64,000 bases of DNA from Endomychus coccineus (lineage: Eukaryota > Arthropoda > Insecta > Coleoptera > Endomychidae), in assembly GCA_958510875.1 (NCBI GenBank), contig OY294068.1, positions 176,979,411-177,043,410 of the forward strand, given 5' to 3'. The first letter of the stretch is position 1. Every line of letters begins with the position of its first letter. The notes below the pieces were generated by a model that was not told the DNA's origin, did not search any database, and saw only the letters and a program-made list of their open reading frames with translations. Positions 1 to 11,582 of this stretch are shown here, piece by piece. The position numbers and the translations under genes were made by a program.

Positions 1-729
1 TTGATTCCAAACTGAACAAGAGAATCACTTTGAATGGTTATAAGCATTCGGGTGTTTTACTGATTGTATTATTGTATTATAATTGACAGTTGCTACCCAA
101 TCTTAACTTATTAGGTTCAATAAAGCAATCAATGTGACGTATTTCATTCGAAGCTTTAAAGACGATTATTGAACACAACCTGTTAAATTAATCTTTTACT
201 ATTGCGAAAATTCAAAATTCAGATAAGACGCAAGAAAAAAAAGCCGTTCGCTGGATTATCTTTCTAAGAAATCACTCGCCCCAAATCCTGGTTGATGAAT
301 ATTAAGTGAGTTCATATTGGAGCATCTTTAACTGGTGGAGAATGAAGATTGCAAAATTTCTTGAAAGGTTTAAATTATCATTATCATCTAATTTTTACAT
401 GATAAAATAGAATGTTCTGGCAACAGCAAACGAATTACAGAGAATTCTGCACTATATCAATTATTTCTATCTTATTTGACAAAAACTGGATTCATTGAAA
501 ATATTTTACAAGAAGGTACTTTGACAGTTTCATTTATTTTAACAAAGCGTATCCATAATGAATCGCACAATCAATCGTCACTGATGAAAACGAAATATAA
601 ATAAAAAATGCAAGGAACGTTGAAAATATATGTTTCTTTGTAATATTGTCTTCAAACAGTCATCCTAATATTCCTTGTACATAAGCAAATTGATGGATAA
701 TTTTCACTTCATCACTAGAGAGGATCATC
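1..729. other. AT-rich non-coding sequence, no feature seen
   Basis: I see no coding potential, RNA gene or clear repeat here. Because the first visible teneurin exon downstream opens with a splice acceptor, this stretch and the transposon after it are most likely inside a teneurin intron. Confidence 0.4.
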
Positions 730-2695
730 TAGTCCAAGCAACGGAGGTTTGGGAAGAAAACATTAAGCTTTTGTAAATTGCTACATATACACACGAGGTT
801 CCTATTAAACGTGCCAAGTCTCCGGTGGTGGTAGAGGAGCCTACTGCTTAGGTCACTTTACTTTGTCATAAATATCTTGAAAGCCATTAGGTTTTTGGGA
901 AATACAATTATTTTGTTATTAATGTTATAAATTGTCTACAAAAAGCTTGGCAAACGTGCAAAATATTGTTAACTAGAGAAGAGAAAACTGATGCGCATGT
1001 TGAGTTGGCGCAGCGCAAAAAAACAAAATACTGTTGTTAGCTTCTATCAATGTGCACACCCGGAAGACTGCAATTGATCCTCTGGTAATTTTTCAAAGAA
1101 TCGCTTTCGTCAAACAGAATCAATCAGACTTTGTATATTGTTCCCAGTACGAATTAACTCCATATCCCATGGTGCTTTTTGACGAGTTTAGGAATGCCGA
1201 AAACTAAAAATCAACCTTTTATGAATCATTTACTCCTTCAAGTATCAACATAAATTCCAATTTTAACAACTGGACTATTATCGTGCATGGCGGTTTCTTC
1301 CTACATAGGGTAAATTAGGATCAGATACAACAGCTCAAGCAGTTTTCACTGCCACGTCAGTTATATCAAAAGATATTATGACGATAACAATTGCACTGTT
1401 GTCTTCGACGGTTATTCCAGCGCTAACAACACTAAATTTGCGATACAGCATCGACGCTCACTATTGTGTGTCACAAAACTAAACTGATAAAGACGATCTC
1501 AATTCATTTCGGAAAAGCTGGTATAGGATTCCACCAAAATGTTGATGCTGGCACATAGTCAGAATACTCATCATCTCATAACAACGTCATAATTATAGGT
1601 GAAGACATTGAACTTATCAGGTTGCTAATGGCAGATGGAATTTTTTTTTCGTGAACCGGCGTTGGCCAAGACAAAAAATGCGAGCTGAAATATCAGATCC
1701 TGTTCTCTCATACTTTTCTGGTGCGACACCCTATCCGGCTACTTCTAATAATTGCAAAATGAAGTTCATCAAGGTGCTACAGCAAAATAAACGGTTGAGT
1801 CATATGCCAGAAGTGTTCAAAAATCCACTTCCGCTTCCTGAACGCTAAGGTAGGCAAGATATTTTTCTGGCAGTGGATGGAGCTATCTCAAATAAAACTT
1901 CTTTAAATCATCATATGCTTCCAAAAAATGCCAGAATAATAAAGCCAGATCCTGCTTCTTTCCCTCGAACCGAAGAATTGGAAGGTTGCATTCTTCCAGG
2001 CTATACCAGCAGGTACCTGAACTTTTGAGATGGCAAAGAACAGGCACCTCTCGACAACCCATGAGAGGTTTGGATTCTCCTATCCCAAACTACATTATCA
2101 ACATGGTTCTTAGTTAATATACGATAGGATGTGTAGCAATAGGCGACTGCAGGTGAGTTGTCGTAAATTGGAGAATCGCATGTGGGAACTGCCGGAAGTG
2201 CCCTAATGGCATCTCACTGACCACTGACAAGGATTAGCCAGAGGAAGAAAACGCCCTCTTCACATACCCACATAATAGATGATTCTAGTTAATTTTTTTT
2301 TAGTTTTCATTTAAAATAATATATTATAATTATTACATTAATTTTTCACTAGCATTCATAATTGAAAAAAAAACCTAAAAATCTACAAAAATATTAGTGT
2401 GAAAATTTAAATTCTAAAATATTTCGGTAATCGTTGTAGCCAAAATAATTCGGACATTTTTTGTTGAAAATTGTATGCTCTTTAATTTATCAAATAACAA
2501 TACTTCTCAAAAACCTACTACCTTATGCAATGCTTATGAAACATTGAAAAGTAACCTGAAAACCAAGATGGCGACGGGAGCTCCTCCACCACCTGCTATT
2601 TTTAATAGAAGCCCCTCATATACATGCATACCAATTTTTAAAACTACGTTTAAATGTTTTTTTCATCCCCATTTTGGCCTTCGTTGCTTGGACTA
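730..2695 (+). mobile_element. Decayed TIR transposon, probable Academ-like, 3-bp TSD
   Basis: The element starts with TAGTCCAAGCAACG at 730 and ends with the reverse complement at 2695. The inverted similarity continues inwards for about 110-120 bp (730-842 against about 2577-2695), including a shared GGTGGTGG-rich stretch. It is flanked by ATC on both sides (727-729 and 2696-2698), a 3-bp target site duplication. Inside is a broken gene on the + strand related to a family with FEN/XPG-like motifs. My recollection is that the Academ superfamily carries an XPG-type nuclease, a cysteine-rich domain and short 3-4 bp duplications, which fits; the superfamily assignment is inference. Three palindromic elements near 53, 59.5 and 61.2 kb share the terminal sequence. 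Confidence 0.65.
1145..2260 (+). pseudogene. Broken transposon gene with FEN/XPG-like nuclease motifs
   Basis: Translating short stretches in shifting + frames recovers pieces of one conserved, transposon-associated arthropod protein family, in the right order: QYELTPYPMVLFDE (1145), IVHGGFFLHRV (about 1275), CTVVFDGY (about 1392), NVIIIGEDIELIRLL (about 1583), a degraded form of the SGCDTTSA block (about 1710), KMKFIKVLQQNKRL (about 1758), SLNHH and a LEGCILPGYTSR-like block (about 1890-2010), and a cysteine-rich CGNCRKCPNG (about 2180). The GEDxDLL and GCDTTS blocks resemble the acidic motifs of FEN1/XPG nucleases. Stop codons and frameshifts between blocks show it is dead. The longest open piece (1651-1848) is only 65 codons. 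Function in the mobile element is inferred from its position between the inverted repeats. Confidence 0.6.
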
Positions 2696-2982
2696 ATCGT
2701 TGAATTTAAAACATCAATAAATACTCAGTTCATATTACCAATTGCAATATTTCCTCGAAAATAGCTAAAATGTGAGAACTCATTATTTCCTATCCGAGTT
2801 GTTGTCTTGGTATCTCAAATCTGTATAAAAATATGATGCATGATGAAATTTTATGAGTACCATTTTCAAATTTTTGCTATTAATGTTATAAAAATCCTAA
2901 AATCAGGTTAGGTAGTTCACTTCAATAAAATCCAAATTGCAATTAAAATAGGTACATTCCTACAACCTATTATATTTTTCAG

Positions 2983-3172
2983 GGCGGGGAAACGTGCATA
3001 TATCATTACGATTGGTTGGGACGTGCTTCAGGTGCAATATTATCTAGCGGAGAGACATTGGAAATAAGGTCTCAAATATCATCAGTAGAAGGCTTCGAAA
3101 TTGCCATCGGTAAACCACCAACAGTACTGACAGTTTCTGGTAAAACCAACAAGATGATCACTTTGGCCGATG
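2983..3172 (+). CDS. Ten-a: Teneurin exon 1 of 7 in window
   Basis: Acceptor TTTTTCAG ends at 2982 and the donor GTAAGT starts at 3173. The exon begins in phase 0 with [18 protein letters not shown], typical of the segment leading into the YD shell, and ends after one base of a glycine codon completed by the next exon. Confidence 0.85.
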
Positions 3173-6100
3173 GTAAGTTATAGTCGTTACGAAGACAATA
3201 TTCGGAACTAAGTTTATATCCCATTCTTCAGGTTATGAGATCACAACTGCCTCAGCATTCCTCAATTCAACGGTTACTGTTGATTCAGCTTGGGGTGGTC
3301 TGATGAAAATTTCGGCCCTCGCAAAGCACCCTCTTCTTGAAACTTCTCTACCAGTAGAGGCGGAAATGTTACCAGTATGGTCGGAACAGCAGGTACTTCT
3401 TGGCGATGGTATAGAAAACACGATGTCAACTACTTTTAGTTTAGTGGGAGACGTCAGGAACCCTCAACATACTCTCTACCGCGAAATTTATGTCAATAAT
3501 ACTAAAATCATGGCAATCGAATACGATCAATTCACGAGCAAAGAAACTTTCTACGATCAAGATAAAATGTCGCTTCTAACGATAACATATGATCCGTCAG
3601 GTTTACCTCTTTCATACAGACCTCATAACGGTGCTGATACACTAAACATATCATACGACAATTTCAATAGAATAGATTCTTGGAGATGGGGCGTTTCCGA
3701 ACTAAAATACAGCTATGACAGGCGCGGTTTGTTATCCGAAGTAACCAGTTCTCTGGATGGTACCCAAATGTACACTTACAACGACTGGAATATGTTGTCG
3801 AAAATCACCCTGGCAAGTCAAAGAAGCTTTTCGTTAACTTATGATGAAGATGGTGGTTTACGTCATGTAATTCTTCCAAGTGGAACGAGGCATTCTTTTA
3901 GTTTGCAGCCCTCGTTAGGTTTCTTGAGAGCTACATACACAACTCCTGGCAGCACAAGGGCATATCTTCAACATTTCTCCCACTCTGGACAACTATTACA
4001 AACCGTTTATCCGGGTGAAGGTGCTAGAGTGGTCTATCGTTATCACGATAACGGAAAACTCAAAGAAACGGTCCATGGAGATGGAAAAACCGTTTACCGT
4101 TACTCGGAAACATCTGGTTTACCGAGTCAAGTTTCCCACGTGGAAATCGATCTGGAGTACCGTTGGGACTACCAATACGCTGGTGGTATCTTAATGGAAG
4201 AACGAGTAGATTTTGGTGCCAAAACAGGTTTAAGTAATGCGAAATTCACCTACGATTACGACAATAATTATAGACTTACCTCCGCCCAAGGTAGAATCGG
4301 CGGGCAAAATCTGCCATTGTACAATTTAGCGTACAACATTAAGACTGGCGCTCTACAAATTATCGGACCATTTACAATAAGCAAGCCAAAAAATAACGAA
4401 ACGCAAGTCCACGATCTGAAAGCGATCTTTTCCAGACAAACAAACTCCAGGTTTTTGGAAACTCAAGTCGCTCTCACCATCCACAACATGGAAGTTTTCC
4501 GAATGGAGTTCAGCTACGACATGCATGGGTGAGTTCGTCATTTGTTGGACCTAATATGATGAATTTTTTAAACGTAATTTCGTCGTTTTCAGACGGATTT
4601 CGCAAACGAGAACTTATACGAGAAACGTTGGTGTTAATCCATACACTAATACAAAAAATTATACGTGGGATTGTGATGGACAATTGTTGGGAGTAGAAGC
4701 GCAAGAACCATGGGGATTCCGATATGATGACAATGGGAACATGCTGTCGCTAACTTACAGGTATGTCGATTTATAAGGACTGATGATTAAATGAAAGAAC
4801 AATCACTTTTTTCATACCACTCTTAATAATAACATGAAAACGTTACTATAGTTTCACACCAAAGTGCCAGAGGTAGATACCGAGAATGTACAGTGGGAAT
4901 TGAGAAAAATGTATGCATTAAGATAATTATTATTTAATGTTCTAAGAACTATTCTAAAAGTGCTTTGAAAGACAAAGGAAAAGATCACTTTGGTGTAGAT
5001 CTAACTGATCATTTAGGATATTGTTATGGGAGTTTTTGACACTTCTATAAATATTAATTCTAATGTATTTAATTTGAAACCTTTAGTTTTTTTATGTAAA
5101 ATCCTTAATTAATTATCTATTAATTGTTCCAAAAAACTTGAATTTAGATCAAAAGAATAAGTAACTTGCAGCACTCCAGATTCAGTCAAAAATATATGTA
5201 TGTAAACAATTAACTGGCAATTGCTTTGCTAACTGGGGCGATACAGCCAAGGCTATAACTAGAGGTCAGCCTTCTGGATACCTAAATCTAGCCCTTTTCG
5301 AAATATACAGAGTTTTCTGAAAATGTTTAAGCTTGCACCTTCTTCTTTAAAAATAAGTAAGTATGTCATTTTTTAATATTTCGAAATCGTTTTCGAATAC
5401 CAAGAAGATTAATCTTTGTTTTGGTGTATTTATTATTGAAAGAAATGATGTTATAACCCTCAAATCTGGGGATGGCCGTAGCTACAGCAGCCTTCTCTAT
5501 ACCTGAATCTGGCTCTTTTGGAAATGTACAGACATTACTGACAATGTTTAAGTTTGCACGTGCTTCTTCAAAAATTTATAAGTCTTTCATTTTTTAATAC
5601 TTCGAAATCGTTTGCGAGTACAAAGAAGAAAAAGTTCAATCTTTGTTTTGGTATATTTATTATTGAAGGAAATAATTTTAAAACACTGAAATCTGGGGAA
5701 GGCCATATCTAGAGGTTAGCCTTCTCTATATCTGAATCTAGCCCCTTTCGAAATATACAGACTTTTCTGAAAATGTTAAGTTTGCACGTTCTTCCTCAAA
5801 AATTTATATGTCTGTCATTTTTTAATATTTGATCGTTTGCGAGACCACTCTGTATCAATGTTTCTTGTACCAATGTTTTATAGTTTTCAAGGTAAGAATT
5901 TTTTGTTAATTCATTAGGTATATCTAGATTTTAATGATTTTCTTTTCGAATTACACAACAATCACCCAACAGAGGAAGGTTTGAAAATAATAACATTTCT
6001 CATTTCTATGGCAAACTATGCGAAAATGAATTTCCCTCATAGTCACAAAAAGTTATCATAATTCGGAAACTATCAAACATCAGATCGAGGCGGAGTTCAA

Positions 6101-9100
6101 GTCTCCTTCATTTAGTAGAGATAAGAATTGGAATTTCATTTGAAAAAAAATGAGTTATGAACTTCCAAATTTGGTGAATTTTTCATTGTTTACCTCAATA
6201 ATGAAACACCACTTTTTTCTTCCTGATGCTCTAGAAATTTCTGAAAGAGGAAACTCCAAACTCAAAGGAATAAGTCTGAATATTTCGAAAACGGCTAGAC
6301 TTAAGTTACGGGAAGGCTGTTGGAGATCCACAGTCTAAAAATACAATAAAAAATACAGCTTTCCGTTTAAAACAATGAAGTTGATGCCTACTTCTTGTAT
6401 AACCGGAGGTGTACTCATTTTGAAAAGATTCTCATTGAGCAGCAAGTAATCGATTATGGCTGTGTGCAATCTATCAGAACTCAATATACTCCAAATGTAC
6501 AATTTAGACGTAACATATATATATTTTTTCTTAACTCTTATGATATAATTTTCTCTATGGTGCTTTATCTTCCGAAATATCCACTTCTGCAAGGAGGAGC
6601 AAATGTTTCGGTCTTCTACACACCTCATCAGTTTTTTTTCATATGGGCGTTGAATTGGCAGTGTCCCGACATGAATCCTGTTATGGCTATTAGGTTATTT
6701 CTGCTTCCCCTTCTGCTTTTCAATGCGTCCTGTTTCTTAAATTCATTTAGGAAGATCTTGGATTCTCTGTGTCCTGAATGAAAACTCCAGTGTTTAGTAC
6801 TGAGTTCTTATTCTGCTCTGAGGATTACATTTGCCCAATCACAACCTTGGCGAACACTATCTACCGTGCACGTATCCTTGTTTACATTTACTGCCAGTTG
6901 ATTTTGAACGAACTATAGCTATAACAATTCGAACAGCTTGTGGCTCTTTCAGAAACCACAAACAAATTATGTTACGTGTTTCACACTGGAGGTTATATCA
7001 GTATCATTAGTTCACTGTAACAACCTCTATTGTACACCATTGATCAGAACTTGTGTTGATGAAACTTGAATTTGCAGAGGTAATATCATTCCCATGGAAT
7101 ATAACTCTATGGATAGAATAATCAAATTCGGTGAAGGACAATATAAATATGACAGTAGAGGGTTAGTAACCCAAAACGCAAGAGAAGAGAAATTTCATTA
7201 CAACGCCAAAGGTTTACTGGTAAGAGCAACGAAACGGGGGAGGTTCGATGTTCGTTATTTTTACGACCATTTGGACAGGTGAGCATATGCGATCATACTA
7301 ACTATATTTACGTTATCTAATAAATATTATTCGATAGATTGGCGGCAAGGAAAGACAATTTTGGTAACGTCACCCAATTTTTCTACAACAACCAATACAG
7401 GCACAGGGAAGTTACCCAGATTTATTCTCCCAGAGATGGTAAATTGATGTCGTTAGTTTACGACGATAGAGGTCACTTGATTTATGCCCAAGTGTATAGG
7501 CATAAGTACTACGTAGCAACTGATCAATGTGGAACACCGATTATGATCTTCAATCAATATGGCGAGGGAATACGCGAAATTATGAGATCACCGTATGGAC
7601 ACATTGTTTATGATTCCAATCCGTACTTGTATCTACCGATAGACTTTTGTGGCGGGTTGCTTGATCAGGTGAGATTTTTCATAATTTTCATGAACGTTTT
7701 CCACTTGTCAAATCTCGAAAAAAAAACTGTTCGTCTTGATTTTGGCATCCTTAAACAGACCAACATTGTATTGGGTATCTTGCTTTCAATATTGCCGAAC
7801 CACTGGATTATGAACATGAAGAACGATATGAATTCATATTTTTGATGTTCATACTCAAATCAACTGAGGGCCTCTCCCTAAAATTTTATTCCATCTCAAA
7901 GTCATTCAGCATGCTGCATGATCTTCATATTGAAGAGCGAATTGCAACTTGAATTCCATTGAAGCGTTATATTGTCAGAACGATTTCTTCATTTGATTGA
8001 TTCATCTCATGTCTCATCCGAAGAGTTCATGTATAGAACCGGTTCACAATAAGAAAGAAATGAGTTCATAGCAGCATGTAAACAATGTTGTCGCAGCTTG
8101 ACGAGGTTTGCAATATTTTTGAGTATAACTAACCTAAACCTGTCTAAAAATAAACTATGCCCCCATCTAGCTTATTGCACAACCACATTAAAATAATAAA
8201 TATCACTTTACTGTGCTACACACTACCATTCAAATATTAGATATTGACCAATAAGACAAAAAATCCACTTTATCAAATTGTAACTACATCATTCATCTCA
8301 ACTAAATAACCAGAAAACACTAACACATTTTCACTTTTACCTGCTTAATTTTGCATAAGATAGGACATTTAATCAATCATCTACAACTGCAGATAGGAAA
8401 ATATCCCTCCATGTTCACATTGCTTTTCAAAGTAATTTATTGTTTGACCAAGATATCACGGCTCTTATTTGGGGAAATTGTACAAATCAATTGGTTGCCA
8501 TGGGCTAACTATGAAACCATTTTTTTCTTGTCGTGAACAGGTTTAGAAATGATACCAAATGAAAAATTGTATCAATTCAAATCAGAAAAATAGAGATTCA
8601 TTACTGATTCCTTCTTGATGTAAATGTATAAAAGGAATCGATTATATCATTCTGAATATTAGAGTATTTCGAAAAATTTTAAATGTTATTTCTGTTTAGG
8701 TCACATCGTTGGTTCATATGCCTAATGGGAAGGTTTACGATCCTCTTATCGGACAGTGGATGTCGCCACTGTGGGTGAATGTATTAGAGAGAATAGCCAC
8801 TCCCACTCAACTGCACCTCTACAGATTCAATGGAAATGATCCGATCAACATGGGTATCGATAGAAACAGGCCATCAGGTACTTATTTGTTATTTAGATCT
8901 TTTTCTTCACTTCTTTATATTTATATTGCAGATCACCTGGATTGGTTGGATAAACTCGGCTACAACTTAAAAAGTCTCGCACCGCAGCTATTCCCAGACG
9001 ATTTTCTAGGAGGTAGGTTGCCGCCGGTGCTCACACAATCGGCAACCTTTTGGAATCCGTGGAAAGAGACATTATCTAGTCAACTCTTGAAACACTCGAC

Positions 9101-9932
9101 TTCCACTTTGATTCAATCCGGGTTTTTGGCAAATTTGAACACTAGAAAAATGACCCCAGCCAAAGACCTTTCAGCACCGATAAAATCGGCACTCAAAACA
9201 GACGTTATGGACTTGACTCTGACAAAAGTAGGGGCCGCATCAGATCCTCCATTTGGGAAGGGCATATTAGTATCGAAAACGGCCCATGGTCAAGCAGTAG
9301 TGTCGAGCGTACCCGCGGCAAATGCAATTTACAGAGACGTCTATACCTCTATTTTCAACAGATCACACTTGCTGCCTTTCACATTTGTTGTTCACAATGC
9401 GCAACAGGACGCATTCTACTTCGTCAAGGAAGAAACTTGGAAAGCCAACGACGACAAGGGACAATTGAAACGTCTCCAAGGTCAAGTTAATACGACTTTC
9501 CACGAAATCGCCAAAGAAAATGGAAGCGGAAACAATTATTTCGACGTTAAGATTCACGGAGCCAACGCCGTGATTAATTTGAGATACGGAACTACTGTCG
9601 AGAAGGAAAAACAACGATTGTTGCATCACGCTAAGCTGTCTGCGATAAGGAAGGCGTGGCACAAGGAAAAAGAAGCTCTTAAGAGCGGATTTTCCGGAAC
9701 CATAGACTGGACCGCCAGTGAGATCGAAGAAATCGTTAGATTAGGTTATGTGTCGAGTTACGAAGGTGACTACATTCACGACATGCAATTCTATCCGGAG
9801 CTAGCAGAAGATCCGTATAATATTAGATTTTCGAAGAAACAAATCGATTCTTCCAAGAAACGGAGAAGAAAACGTGAATCGAAAAAGATCTGTCGAGACA
9901 AATGGTGGTTTTCATGGAGACAGGTATGCTAG
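2983..9932 (+). CDS. Ten-a: Teneurin, C-terminal part (7 exons), likely Ten-a
   Basis: Seven exons (2983-3172, 3232-4528, 4593-4760, 7078-7278, 7338-7668, 8700-8877, 8932-9932) join in frame with GT-AG introns to 1,121 codons plus a stop; upstream exons lie outside the window. Teneurins are large type II transmembrane proteins that bind across synapses and guide neuronal wiring. What is seen here is the extracellular YD/RHS repeat region (repeated forms such as YDRRG, YDEDG, YDYD, YDSRG), the barrel-closing segment ([11 protein letters not shown]) and the C-terminal region with WTASEIEEI and [13 protein letters not shown] before a basic tail rich in KRRRKR. A full teneurin is about 2,500-3,000 residues, so this is roughly the last 40 percent. 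Ten-a rather than Ten-m is an inference from proximity to mnb, since both are X-linked in Drosophila. Confidence 0.9.
3232..4528 (+). CDS. Ten-a: Teneurin exon 2 of 7: YD-repeat shell
   Basis: The largest exon, 1,297 bases. Its acceptor is TTCTTCAG and its donor GTGAGT starts at 4529. It encodes most of the YD/RHS beta-barrel, with repeats such as [35 protein letters not shown] and YRYHDNGKL. An ATG-initiated reading at 3303 is just an internal methionine: the frame is open and conserved upstream of it and continuous with the previous exon. Confidence 0.9.
4593..4760 (+). CDS. Ten-a: Teneurin exon 3 of 7
   Basis: Acceptor CGTTTTCAG ends at 4592 and donor GTATGT begins at 4761. It continues the YD region with [16 protein letters not shown] and [12 protein letters not shown]. 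It is separated from exon 2 by only 64 bases, but from exon 4 by 2.3 kb of repeat-filled intron. Confidence 0.85.
5226..5850 (+). repeat. Tandem repeat of about 225 bp, nearly 3 copies
   Basis: The block AGGTCAGCCTTCT... recurs with GCCTTCT at 5269, 5490 and 5719 (spacings 221 and 229). Each copy carries the same order of sub-blocks: CGAAATATACAGA, a TTTTTAATATTTCGAAATCG segment and a TTTGTTTTGGT segment. The third copy is truncated. Copies differ by many substitutions, so the array is old. Confidence 0.8.
6580..6720 (-). pseudogene. Possible LINE RNase-H-tail relic
   Basis: On the - strand the translation [20 protein letters not shown] resembles the (L)TGHCxLNxH block that follows the RNase H domain in Jockey/R1-type retrotransposons; the same block occurs in clearer form near 30540-30580. 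Downstream the frame degrades into stops. The match is short, so this is tentative. Confidence 0.35.
7078..7278 (+). CDS. Ten-a: Teneurin exon 4 of 7
   Basis: Acceptor TTTGCAG ends at 7077 and donor GTGAGC begins at 7279. It encodes YD repeats [19 protein letters not shown] and YDHLDR. Phase is maintained: two bases from exon 3 plus one base here restore an arginine codon. Confidence 0.85.
7338..7668 (+). CDS. Ten-a: Teneurin exon 5 of 7
   Basis: Acceptor CGATAG ends at 7337; donor GTGAGA begins at 7669. It encodes [19 protein letters not shown] and the RHS-core-like block [17 protein letters not shown]...SPYGHIVYD, followed by [12 protein letters not shown]. This is the conserved region that closes the YD barrel in teneurins and Rhs proteins. 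Reading past the donor gives unrelated codons. Confidence 0.9.
7669..8699. other. Teneurin intron, nothing recognised
   Basis: An AT-rich 1,031-base intron with no convincing repeat, coding or RNA feature. Confidence 0.6.
8700..8877 (+). CDS. Ten-a: Teneurin exon 6 of 7
   Basis: Acceptor CTGTTTAG ends at 8699. The exon encodes [20 protein letters not shown] and [15 protein letters not shown], the strongly conserved end of the RHS core. The donor GTACTT at 8878 begins a very short intron. Confidence 0.88.
8878..8931 (+). other. 54-base in-frame micro-intron in teneurin
   Basis: The donor GTACTT and the acceptor ATATTGCAG fit an intron, and removing it joins NRPS to [11 protein letters not shown] cleanly. 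Its length is a multiple of three and it has no stop, so retention would insert 18 mostly hydrophobic residues. I favour splicing because the inserted residues ([18 protein letters not shown]) look like a translated pyrimidine tract. Confidence 0.7.
8932..9932 (+). CDS. Ten-a: Teneurin exon 7 of 7: C-terminal domain and stop
   Basis: This exon carries residues 789-1121 of the visible protein: the linker, the block EPPFGKG-like ([13 protein letters not shown]), [33 protein letters not shown], the region corresponding to the degenerate nuclease-like C-terminal domain, and the TCAP-like end ([19 protein letters not shown]). The tail is highly basic and ends in [13 protein letters not shown] before TAG. 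A possible splice donor (CAG|GTATGC at 9924) sits just before the stop, so an alternative downstream exon cannot be excluded. Confidence 0.88.
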
Positions 9933-11582
9933 TGATCCATAAGACTTCAAGTGAAACTATATTCAATTAACTAAGTGTGATGTACCAAGAATTAACCCTC
10001 ACATCAATGTGTGTGAGACCTTTTATACCAAATACCAAAGTCTATTTGTGTATGTATTTCAAAGATGCCAAAATGTATATTATTTATTTACAATATGTTA
10101 CCTACATGTATGTGATTTGAGCTGGTGCGAAATGTGCAAACAAAAAGTTTTTATATATACTTTTAACATGACTGATCGATGCTTTCGCAATTTGCATCTA
10201 GCGACTTGTACATATTTGCATAAATTAACTATTAGACCTAACTATCGTATTAGAAACGTTACGGAAATTCAACGGGACCAGTACATACCAGTTTGGTGAT
10301 GGATAATCTGAACTTGTCTGAAATTCTAATGTAGTTGGTAAAATACTCGGTAGACAACTTCACCTTAATTTGAAAAACAAGTATCATATACAATGAATAA
10401 ATAGTCCAGGACATAGTTCAAGCTGGAATTATTCTGCAAGCCTGTCAATTTCATAAGTGGCTGAAGATCCAAAAATTCTCATATATGCTTATCATCTTCA
10501 AAAAGGGAGTCAAAATATGCAACCGCACCGTATGCGTCACGAAAAATTCAAGCTGTTGGTTTGTAGAACCAGTTGAAAGTCGAAGACAAAACTCAAAGAA
10601 GCGCATAAATCATTACCAATGTGCTGGGTATAATTTCCATTGTTTGTTTAACAGTTTTAACCTCGGGGTTTCAGGCTAAAAGCTATCTCCCCAAAATTAC
10701 GCGAAGAAAAATGTATTTTAATATTTTAATAAATTACAAGGTAATTTCAGGAAACTATCAAATTTTCGACCATAATTCGATGAATATTCCCACCATATTC
10801 CTACAAGCAACATATCTTCCACTTCTTTGAATGATACCCTAAACTAGTAAGGATATTCCATATTGCCTCTGAATATTTCATACAAATTCGAATACCTTGA
10901 GTGTCTCGAAGGACCACTTTTCCGGAAGCATTAGGTTCTATTAGACAAAATTCCGTTTATAATAAGCATGAATACGGTTGATATTCCGTCAGTTTCTAAT
11001 ATGATTGCAAAATGAAATTTAAAAAGAGCATAGGAATAAATGGTTTTAAAACTTAGAGCTTTAAGAGCTATGTTGAAGACAGGAGAGCCATTAGAATGAA
11101 GTACGACGATAATACTGTAAATATAGTCCAGTTATTTATTACCTTTCTAATAATTTTAAATTAAAAAGATCGAATTTATCTTAGATAGGCAAAGAAAAAG
11201 ATGATTAAAAATGTATGTTGTGTTGCTTTACTTAATAAGATATCATTGTGACTGATCCATGTTTAAATAGTAAAAGCAACTTTTATCCGCTATGTACCTT
11301 GCAGTTATAAAACACTACATTTTTATTTTGTTAAATAGATAAATCCGATATATTTCGCCGAAGAGTTAATTCACCAAGCCAACATTCAAGTTACTAAATG
11401 TTTGTTTCATATTTCGCTTTCTCCAATAAGTGTCACTTCTCTGGAATTATCTAAATGTTTATTAGTGACGGGAGGTTTCTACAGTAACAATTCCTGAAAT
11501 TTTGATATTGATTGTTAACCCAGGTTGGAATTATTTGAAGTTTTTAAAAAATAAGTCACCGCTACATTGGAAATAATTGTTG
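9933..11582. other. Intergenic / probable teneurin 3' region, nothing recognised
   Basis: AT-rich sequence after the teneurin stop. An AATAAA-type hexamer occurs in AATGAATAAATAG near 10393, but with no other support for a cleavage site. No other feature is convincing. Confidence 0.4.

Larger units (their letters stand above)
4761..7077. other. Teneurin intron with repeats
   Basis: A 2,317-base intron. It holds a 2.8-copy tandem repeat (5226-5850) and a possible LINE relic near 6580-6720; I see nothing else identifiable in the remainder. Confidence 0.7.

Noticed and set aside
10403..10420. TAGTCCAGGACATAG, which looks like an end of the TAGTCC family (also TAGTCCAGCGTCC at 47701).
   Set aside because: No inverted partner or flank duplication was found, and a match of 8-9 bases is expected by chance in this length of sequence.
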